A DNA stretch of 64,000 bases, taken from NCBI GenBank assembly GCA_934101175.1, contig CAKOQC010000003.1, positions 1 through 64,000 of the forward strand, read 5' to 3'. Positions 58,701 through 64,000 of this stretch are shown here, in pieces. The stretch is from RUG705 sp934101175 (lineage in GTDB: Bacteria > Bacillota_I > Bacilli_A > RF39 > UBA660). A program made the translations under genes and the position numbers. How positions within the stretch are numbered: the first letter of the stretch is position 1; every line of letters begins with the position of its first letter. The notes below the pieces were generated by a model, which saw nothing but the letters and a program-made list of their open reading frames with translations, was not told where the DNA came from and did no database searches.

Positions 58701-60034
58701 GAAATATTACTAGTACTATTAATGTAAGTAAAGGAAGTAATAGTTTAGATGCTTCAACATTTAAATATTCATGGTCCACTGATAAGAGTGCTACAGCGGA
58801 TAAAATTTTTATGACTGGTAATAGTTATACTTTAGAGAATGCTACTGGTAAATATTACTTGATAGCAGAAGCATGTGATAAAAATAATAATTGTACTAAA
58901 GGAGTATCAAATATATTTTATGTAGATAATGAAGCTCCAACAGGAACATTATCATTAACTTCTAATAGTGATGTCGGCCTTAATGTAACAATAACTGCCA
59001 ATGATAATGGAAGTGGAATAAAAGAATACGGATATCTAATGCAGACTACTAGTGCTTGCCCTACTACAGGATATACAATTAGTAAAAATAAAAGTTATAC
59101 TTTCAACGAGGAAAACCCAGGAACATACTATATATGCACAAAAATCATTGATAACGCTGGAAATGAAAGTATAATTTCAGATAGCATAGTTCATAGAGGA
59201 AAATCTGCTGAATATTCTCAAAGTGGAAAAGAATATACATATACTGTGCCAGTTTCTGGATATTATCAATTGGAAGTATGGGGAGCACAAGGCGGTGGAA
59301 CAAATGGTGGCTATGGAGCTTATTCAATAGGAAGTGCTAGTTTAACAAAAGGTAACATTATATATATAAATGTTGGTGGCCAAGGTTCAAATACAACCGG
59401 TGGTTATAATGGCGGTGGAGCAGCAAGTGGTGGTACAACAAATAATTATGGAGGATCCGGCGGCGGAGCAACACACATAGCTACAGTTAGTGGTCTTTTA
59501 TCAACATTGTCTTCAAAAACTAGTAATATATTAATAGTAGCAGGTGGTGGTGGTGGAGCTGCTGGTTGGGTTGGCAACTATACAGTGCATTCAGATGGCG
59601 GAGCTGCTGGTGGATTTCAAGGAAATAGTGGAATTGCTGGTAAAAATAGTGTAAGTAGTGGTAGTTATACTGTACCTGGTGGTGGTAGTCAAAGTGCTGG
59701 CGGTACTGCGGCAGTAGGTACAGAAGCTAATGGTAATGCCGGTTCGTTCGGCCAAGGCGGTGCTTCAGGAAATAGAATGTATGGCGGCGGTGGAGGCGGC
59801 TACTACGGCGGCGGCGGTGGAGGCGGCTCATATTATATTTCTTTATCCGGCGGCGGCGGTTCAGGATATATAGGAAACACACTTCTAACCAATAAAACAA
59901 TGTATTGCTACAATTGTACAGCATCAAGTGATATAAATACTAAGACAGTATCTACTACTTGTACAAATGAAATTGCCACAGAAAAATGTTCTAAACAAGG
60001 AAATGGCTACGTTAAAATAACATACATAGGATAA
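55781..60034 (+). CDS. Large exported surface protein with two ALK-type glycine-rich domains and InlB-type repeats
   Basis: The 1417-residue product has a signal/anchor (residues 7-27) and an N-terminal beta domain (about 30-190) that weakly recalls TasA/camelysin proteins. Ig-like stretches follow, then an InlB-type repeat (about 383-460, IPTRKGYTFMGYYLSS). Next are a first glycine-rich domain (about 560-885, YKLEVWGAQGGG), a second InlB-type repeat (885-955, YREGYTFLGWYTTNGG), two more beta modules (957-1140) and a second glycine-rich domain (1141-1417, YQLEVWGAQGGG). The Gly_rich modules are of the type found in ALK/LTK receptors and in gut bacterial surface proteins. No LPxTG motif and no C-terminal anchor are seen. 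The Gly tracts use ggc codons and are locally GC-rich. Confidence 0.8.
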   Translation: MKNRNIRLIIGTILLGLLFIAGTFSLYIWDANDNKDVVFNTSKKLQEYIIYDSGESKFIGDFQVGSSYTSGVHTTVSIKKDSEVNNIPLYATINMKVKSIGDNLSSEALKWIVTKGNATSNGDVLASGNFSSLTTDSELALISNFEVTTTMSEYTIWIWLDETLASPSMSDETLDVSVWTQVDQIKANTFEVTTLTNSYQTIKATIVNSNKKIVSYQMSDSNTVPTVWIDIPTSEQNNIYNVEYTVNNTGVYYLWVKDETGKTISKRVEINSIDDTPPVCTWGDNTNINTNSTGTIILTCADNEIGVDKSTGTINISNITLSNSNITISNVNREEINNGYKYTLTIKSGSTLGNTTMTVPSNIIKNTMGLGNEETSTIVTIADYYTISYKDVGNTDFSGTHEDEYLTKYLPGENNVLDIPTRKGYTFMGYYLSSGGSGDVITKLENQTGNLTLYADWKDNPPYGTASLSLASGKFTLKLSDQGDDGSGLTGTYGFALTTDSNCSVATYTDQTEISKDYSEDYAVGATYYGCIKLTDKSGIITYIRSAGVKYNQINVNQLYTTAGEQTYTIPETGTYKLEVWGAQGGGTSSIIGGYGAYASGEVLLNENDVLYIYVGENYNGHKSSLSYNGGGSGSYGTSGDSANYNGGGASDIRYFGNYVPTKDDLLWNSTIGLNSRIIVAGGGGGYASWTSGSKGGNAGGLSGYSGNKVGSVIASVGGTQVSGGNGANNQSSSPLAGGFGIGGYNNTYSTDYIYTAGGGGGYYGGGGGGAISGSVGAAAGGSSYISGHTGCVAIASSTSRSPRTGTNGASCTTGSSDNLCSIHYSKVSFTNTVMIDGSGYSWTNTIGTLQQMPNPNGGYYGNGVGQSGNGAARITATFIANAASLVLTYNNNGGTGCYSKSIVNGSTYGDLCTPYREGYTFLGWYTTNGGSTRITSSTSVTVTANQTIYAKWETSTKPVISFSLDGNSSYVRGNITSTINVSKGSNSLDASTFKYSWSTDKSATADKIFMTGNSYTLENATGKYYLIAEACDKNNNCTKGVSNIFYVDNEAPTGTLSLTSNSDVGLNVTITANDNGSGIKEYGYLMQTTSACPTTGYTISKNKSYTFNEENPGTYYICTKIIDNAGNESIISDSIVHRGKSAEYSQSGKEYTYTVPVSGYYQLEVWGAQGGGTNGGYGAYSIGSASLTKGNIIYINVGGQGSNTTGGYNGGGAASGGTTNNYGGSGGGATHIATVSGLLSTLSSKTSNILIVAGGGGGAAGWVGNYTVHSDGGAAGGFQGNSGIAGKNSVSSGSYTVPGGGSQSAGGTAAVGTEANGNAGSFGQGGASGNRMYGGGGGGYYGGGGGGGSYYISLSGGGGSGYIGNTLLTNKTMYCYNCTASSDINTKTVSTTCTNEIATEKCSKQGNGYVKITYIG

Positions 60035-60037
60035 TTA

Positions 60038-60070
60038 AAAATATCAGAGATTAATCTGATATTTTTTCTT
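60038..60070. terminator. Bidirectional terminator
   Basis: aaatatcaga / tctgatattt with a 6-base loop; T-rich on the plus strand and on the minus strand. It overlaps the gtrA-like stop. Confidence 0.75.
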
Positions 60071-60482
60071 TTTTAAATACAATTAATTTACTTAATATAT
60101 AATTTATAGTTATTATTACTACTTGACCTATCATTTTAATTACTGTGTCATTGAATTTTAGTACTGATACGAATAGAAACATGAAGCCCATGTCTATAAA
60201 TAAAGAGGCTATTCTTGAAGCATAGAATTCAATCATTTCTCTAATTAGACTTTTATTAGTAGGAGCAAAAACATATTTCTTATTAGTGATATATGCAAAT
60301 GTTACACAGGTTATCCAAGAGATAATATTAGCTATTTGTAATTCAATTGGATTATTAGCATCAAGAATAGTGAATACTAATAAATAATAGGTTCCTAGAC
60401 TTACTACAGTAGTTAGAACTCCAAATATTAGATAATTAATTAGTTCTTTATATTTTAGGTATAGTTCTTTTATTTTTTTCAT
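60051..60482 (-). CDS. GtrA/GtcA-family polyprenyl-phosphate-sugar flippase
   Basis: The 143-residue membrane protein has four helices and the GtrA pattern: YLIFGVLTTVVSLGTYYLLV, then ANIISWITCVTFAYITNKKYVF, ASRIASLFIDMGFMFLFV and INYILSKLIVFKKEK. In Bacillus and Listeria, GtcA flips undecaprenyl-phosphate-linked GlcNAc across the membrane. The gene overlaps the yfhO-like gene by 35 bases and has aaggag before its ATG, so it is the third gene of the operon that starts with the GT2 enzyme. Confidence 0.9.
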   Translation of the reverse strand: MKKIKELYLKYKELINYLIFGVLTTVVSLGTYYLLVFTILDANNPIELQIANIISWITCVTFAYITNKKYVFAPTNKSLIREMIEFYASRIASLFIDMGFMFLFVSVLKFNDTVIKMIGQVVIITINYILSKLIVFKKEKISD

Positions 60483-62961
60483 TAGATACTCCTTCTTTAA
60501 TTAGAATTATTATATATATTGATACTCCTAAGAGAGATAATATTTTAGCAATATTTAACCATGGAGTAGTATATTTGATAGTTATATTATGATAACCTTT
60601 AGGTAGTTTAGTTCCTAAGAATGATTTATTAACTATAATAGTGTCTACTAATTCATTATCTATATAGATAGAGAATCCTTTATCATAAGGAATAGTAGTT
60701 ATAAGATAACCATCGTTAGATGTATTGATATTACCATTAATAGTGTCATTATCGATACTAGTTATATTCATACTAGTTATATTATTATTTATATTTAAGA
60801 GATAGTTATAATCTAGAATGTAAGTATGAATATTATCAATAGTATAAGTTCCTTTATTTAGAGTTATATTGATAGTATCAATAGTTTTATCATTTATAAG
60901 GAAATGGAATGTATTATTCTTATTATTATATATCCATGTTTTACATGTTAGGATATTACTATCATTATTAATAGTCATCTTAATATTATCAATACTACAA
61001 GAATTAGCAGTTAGACCTTCTAAATCAATAAATAATAATTTATTTTCTAATTTTTCTTGTAGTTTAAGAGTGATATGACCATTATCATCTGATTTGATGA
61101 TATAACCTTGATTATTTTTTTCAATAGTAACATTTTCTTTAGATAGAAGTTTATATTCAGGATATATTTCTTTTATTTGATTATTAATAGTAGTATTAGT
61201 ATTTTCATTATCAATAATAGCTGATGAGAATAGAACTTCTAAGTTATAAGGATATTTGTAATTGTTATAATCTTTAGTATTAGTTATATTATTAGTTCCA
61301 TAGATTATGGGCATAGAAGTATTATTCTTATAAATATTATTACTTATTTTAGTATATCCTAGACCTGGATTAGTAGTAGAGTAGAGATATTTAACTCCCA
61401 TATATGAATTAAAGAGAATATTTTTATTGCTAGTAAGGAGAAAATAATTATAATTAATAGAACTAGTTATTAAATCGTTATGTATGAAATCTAGATAATA
61501 TTTATTATAAGTAGATGAATAGATATTAGTTGTATAGTAATTATAATTATATATTTTATTCATAGTTTTAGTAGGATTATCTAGGTTATTAAAACGATAG
61601 AAGGTAGTATCAGTATTTAGAATTCCTTGAATATTAGTAGTTATATCTTTATTAAAGTATTCTTGATATTCTTTAATAGATACGATATCTTCACCTAGAT
61701 TTTCTACTATACAGATGATTAGGCTTGCTAAGATGAGATAAGTGCTAATAATGATAGGTTTTTTATATTTTTTATATATGATAAGAAGAATTATTAGGCC
61801 TAGAAAAGTAAGATAACAATATTCTAATTTATTAAAGTAATATAAGAGAATAAAGATAACTATTAGGTAGATAGAGAAATTCTTTATATTTATTTTTGAA
61901 TTATATAAGTCTTTTAAGAAGTATGCTATATAGTAAGATATTAGTGGTATAAAGGGAATGAAGCATTTTTCTCTTAGATATAAGCCACCATTTAAGATAT
62001 AACAGAATATAGGAATAAATAATACTAATGATGTAAGAGTAGCAGGAATTATATTATTCTTTTTCTTAGTATAAAATAGATATAATAAAGAGATAAATCC
62101 TATGGTAGATAGACCAATGGCATAAGTACCACAAAATATCTTATGAAATTTTAGATTAGGAATTAATAAGTTTATTAGATTATAAGTAGTTTCACTAGTA
62201 CCTCTTCCTATTAAGAGAGTATACATAGTAGGTACTAATAAGATAGCACTCAAAAGAATTGCTACTAATAAATATAAGATAAATTTTAATAGATGGGGTA
62301 TAAATGTACGAAGATTAAATTCTTTATTTTGAAGGTAAGTATAAATATAATAGATACCAGTTACAATAATACCACCAACACTATAATAGTAACTAGTCAT
62401 AATCATTAGAAAGACGCTTAGTATTAGTAGGGATGGTTTATTTTTATTTAGAAGATTATCTACTCCCCATAAACTCATAATAAGAAAAGGCATATAATTT
62501 ACAAACATGATATGACGATGCATTTGAAAAATAAATGGGGCAGAAGTTATAAAAATAATAGTAGTAGTTAGTGATACTAGGGTGTTAAACTGATGTTTTT
62601 TAAGAAAACTATAGAATAATAGGCCGGATACTATTACTACTAAAATGTTTATTATTATGATATAAGTAGTCATACTTAGAAATGGTAAGAGGTATGAAGG
62701 TAGAATTAGAGGACTTAATAGTCCATAATAAGAGAAATTATAGATATTTTGTCCTCCACCATAATTTAAAGATAAGTTTGGTAATAATTTACCAGTTTGA
62801 TAAAAGGTTTGTCTTAAATATTCTGGAATAACAGTATGTTGATTAATCCAATCAGTATTAGAACCAAATATGTTATTAAAACCAGTGGTGATAAATACTA
62901 AAAGTAAGGGAATAATAATAATTATTATTTGGGGATAATACTTTTTTAAGAAGTTTTTCAT
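60448..62961 (-). CDS. YfhO-family membrane glycosyltransferase
   Basis: The 837-residue product has about twelve or more membrane segments in residues 10-420 and a large extracytoplasmic beta domain (about 430-800), closing with one last helix near 808-826. It shows the YfhO features YGGGQNIYNFSYYGLLSPL near residue 67 and the late SNDGYLITTIPYDKGFSIYI and NHI-like PKGYHNITIKYTTPW. In B. subtilis YfhO is the GT-C enzyme that puts GlcNAc on lipoteichoic acid. It starts 2 bases after the GT2 gene stop. Confidence 0.88.
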   Translation of the reverse strand: MKNFLKKYYPQIIIIIIPLLLVFITTGFNNIFGSNTDWINQHTVIPEYLRQTFYQTGKLLPNLSLNYGGGQNIYNFSYYGLLSPLILPSYLLPFLSMTTYIIIINILVVIVSGLLFYSFLKKHQFNTLVSLTTTIIFITSAPFIFQMHRHIMFVNYMPFLIMSLWGVDNLLNKNKPSLLILSVFLMIMTSYYYSVGGIIVTGIYYIYTYLQNKEFNLRTFIPHLLKFILYLLVAILLSAILLVPTMYTLLIGRGTSETTYNLINLLIPNLKFHKIFCGTYAIGLSTIGFISLLYLFYTKKKNNIIPATLTSLVLFIPIFCYILNGGLYLREKCFIPFIPLISYYIAYFLKDLYNSKINIKNFSIYLIVIFILLYYFNKLEYCYLTFLGLIILLIIYKKYKKPIIISTYLILASLIICIVENLGEDIVSIKEYQEYFNKDITTNIQGILNTDTTFYRFNNLDNPTKTMNKIYNYNYYTTNIYSSTYNKYYLDFIHNDLITSSINYNYFLLTSNKNILFNSYMGVKYLYSTTNPGLGYTKISNNIYKNNTSMPIIYGTNNITNTKDYNNYKYPYNLEVLFSSAIIDNENTNTTINNQIKEIYPEYKLLSKENVTIEKNNQGYIIKSDDNGHITLKLQEKLENKLLFIDLEGLTANSCSIDNIKMTINNDSNILTCKTWIYNNKNNTFHFLINDKTIDTINITLNKGTYTIDNIHTYILDYNYLLNINNNITSMNITSIDNDTINGNINTSNDGYLITTIPYDKGFSIYIDNELVDTIIVNKSFLGTKLPKGYHNITIKYTTPWLNIAKILSLLGVSIYIIILIKEGVSNEKNKRTIPKI

Positions 62962-62963
62962 AT

Positions 62964-63905
62964 TTATTTTTGCTCCATATTAGTATCTTTAATGATATAG
63001 ATTGGTCTTTTTTTAGTTTCTAGGTATGTTTTTGATAAGTATTCACTAGTAATACCTAGGCAGAATAATTGGACACCACTTACGAAGAAGATGATACATA
63101 CTAGGCTTGGCCAGCCAGTGGTAGGGTCTCCGAATGCTAGGGTTTTAACAATTATAACAATAATCATGATAAATGATACTAAGCAGAATAGAAAGCCAGC
63201 GATTGAAGCAATAGCTAATGGAGCAGTAGAGAAAGCGATGATACCTTCAATGGCATAGATAAATAGTTTCCAGAAAGACCATTTAGTTTCACCGGCAACA
63301 CGTTCAATGTTTTCAAATTCAAGCCATTTAGTGTTATAGCCAACAAATTCAAATAGACCTTTAGAATAACGATTATATTCTTTTAATTCAAGAATAGAAT
63401 TTACAACTTGTCTTTTCATTAAACGAAAATCTCTAGCACCATCAACCATTTCAATTTTAGACATCTTATTGATAATTTTGTAGAACATTCTAGCAAAGAA
63501 ACTTCTTATTGGAGGTTCTCCTTTACGAGTTACTCTTCTAGTACCAACACTATCATAATCACTATCTTTATCTTCTAAGATACTAACCATTTCAGGAAGA
63601 AGAGCGGGAGGATCTTGTAAATCTGCATCCATAATGGCAACATAATCACCAGTAGATAAATCAAGACCAGCATACATAGCAGCTTCTTTTCCAAAATTTC
63701 TTGAGAAATTAATATATTTAACTCTTTTATCTTTTTCAGTGTATTCTTTAATAACACTTATAGTTTTGTCTTTTGAACCATCATTTACAAAGATGAATTC
63801 AAAGTCATATTTCATACCTTCAGCAACTTTAGTTATTTCTTTATAGAAATAGGGAATAGCTTGTTCTTCGTTATAACAAGGAACAATAATACTTATTTTT
63901 TTCAT
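62964..63905 (-). CDS. CsbB/GtrB-type glycosyltransferase (GT2)
   Basis: The 313-residue product has a GT2 catalytic domain (SIIVPCYNEEQAIPYFY, FIFVNDGSKDKT, NFSRNFGKEAAMYAGLD, MDADLQDPP, and the acceptor-side RRVTRKGEPP) and two C-terminal membrane helices (about 228-255 and 265-290). Such enzymes load a sugar onto undecaprenyl phosphate on the inner face. With the YfhO and GtrA genes behind it, this makes the full three-part lipoteichoic acid glycosylation pathway (CsbB-GtcA-YfhO). ATG 63905 is chosen; an in-frame GTG lies at 63914. Confidence 0.92.
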   Translation of the reverse strand: MKKISIIVPCYNEEQAIPYFYKEITKVAEGMKYDFEFIFVNDGSKDKTISVIKEYTEKDKRVKYINFSRNFGKEAAMYAGLDLSTGDYVAIMDADLQDPPALLPEMVSILEDKDSDYDSVGTRRVTRKGEPPIRSFFARMFYKIINKMSKIEMVDGARDFRLMKRQVVNSILELKEYNRYSKGLFEFVGYNTKWLEFENIERVAGETKWSFWKLFIYAIEGIIAFSTAPLAIASIAGFLFCLVSFIMIIVIIVKTLAFGDPTTGWPSLVCIIFFVSGVQLFCLGITSEYLSKTYLETKKRPIYIIKDTNMEQK

Positions 63906-63919
63906 ACAATTCACATCCT

Positions 63920-64000
63920 TTATTTATGATTTTTAAAATAATTATATTTAAGAGCTAAATCATTTTTCTTAGTAAGATAACTTATGTAATAGTTCTTTTC
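63920..64000 (-). CDS. C-terminal end of a further gene (partial)
   Basis: A minus-strand frame enters from the window edge and stops at 63920 after 26 codons (NYYISYLTKKNDLALKYNYF region), 14 bases before the GT2 start. The spacing and base use fit a real upstream gene of the same operon, but too little is visible to name it. Confidence 0.4.
   Translation of the reverse strand, partial: EKNYYISYLTKKNDLALKYNYFKNHK

Noticed and set aside
1..64000. CRISPR arrays
   Set aside because: No set of direct repeats of 20-40 bases with even spacers was seen, and no cas gene.
1..64000. tRNA and rRNA genes
   Set aside because: No T-loop (ggttcga/ggttcaa) with matching acceptor stems was found in this AT-rich sequence; only rnpB stands out as a structured RNA.
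1..64000. Mollicutes code with TGA as tryptophan
   Set aside because: TGA ends the TrmH-family gene in a normal ATGA overlap, and Trp is written TGG throughout.

Overview
The window is very AT-rich DNA from a low-GC Gram-positive bacterium (Bacillota), most like the Bacilli and their Mollicutes relatives. The grounds are a type-B RNase P RNA directly behind gpsB, the order rodZ-like/pgsA, mutL/miaA, rimM/trmD, a three-gene teichoic-acid glycosylation operon of the CsbB/YfhO/GtcA type, a PrsA foldase and an SspI-type spore protein. The genetic code is the standard one: TGA ends the TrmH-family gene at 5076-5078 in a classic ATGA overlap with rimM. Almost every other stop I read is TAA or TAG. 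The placement as an uncultured gut Bacilli-like lineage is inference.

Layout. 1-4200: DUF3298 protein, SspI-like spore protein, LemA, YgjP-like metallopeptidase, DUF2207 membrane protein. 4200-7400: rRNA/tRNA modification operon (TrmH-family, rimM, trmD) and two unknowns. 7500-10700: cysteine desulfurase, thioredoxin and a thioredoxin-CcdA fusion. 10800-16600: two adenylate-forming ligases with nearly identical 5' ends, flanking a hybrid sensor kinase that has lost its phospho-acceptor histidine. 16700-20550: gpsB, rnpB, rodZ-like, pgsA, a VTT-family membrane protein, obgE. 20555-25640: accessory region with an ISL3-family insertion inside the loop of the obgE terminator, a kinase-like gene between two paralogues (one frameshifted), and a metallopeptidase with a trinucleotide repeat.

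25.8-38.0 kb: a type IV secretion-like cluster (two VirB2-like pilins, VirB6-, VirB3- and VirB4-like proteins, a SpoIID+NlpC/P60 wall hydrolase, a lipoprotein, a VirD4-like coupling ATPase). No relaxase or VirB8 was recognised. This is the best candidate here for an undescribed system. 38-43.8 kb: FNT channel, an unknown, an Rpn-type nuclease, rhodanese, RmuC and small proteins. 43.8-48.4 kb: PrsA, two tiny YjcZ-like sporulation proteins behind a sigma-K-like promoter, HIT protein, Lon. 48.4-51.1 kb: a 901-residue protein with a GxSxG hydrolase-like head and an LXG-like helical middle. 51.2-55.5 kb: mutL, an unknown, miaA, a tyrosine recombinase. 55.8-60.0 kb: a 1417-residue exported surface protein with two ALK-type glycine-rich domains and InlB-type repeats. 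60.0-63.9 kb: GtrA, YfhO and GT2 genes for envelope glycosylation, and the tail of one more gene at the window edge.

Genes are packed tightly. Many -10 boxes lie only a few bases before the ribosome binding site, and many terminator hairpins start inside the last codons of the gene they end. All functional calls rest on reading the translated sequences by eye; no database search was run.
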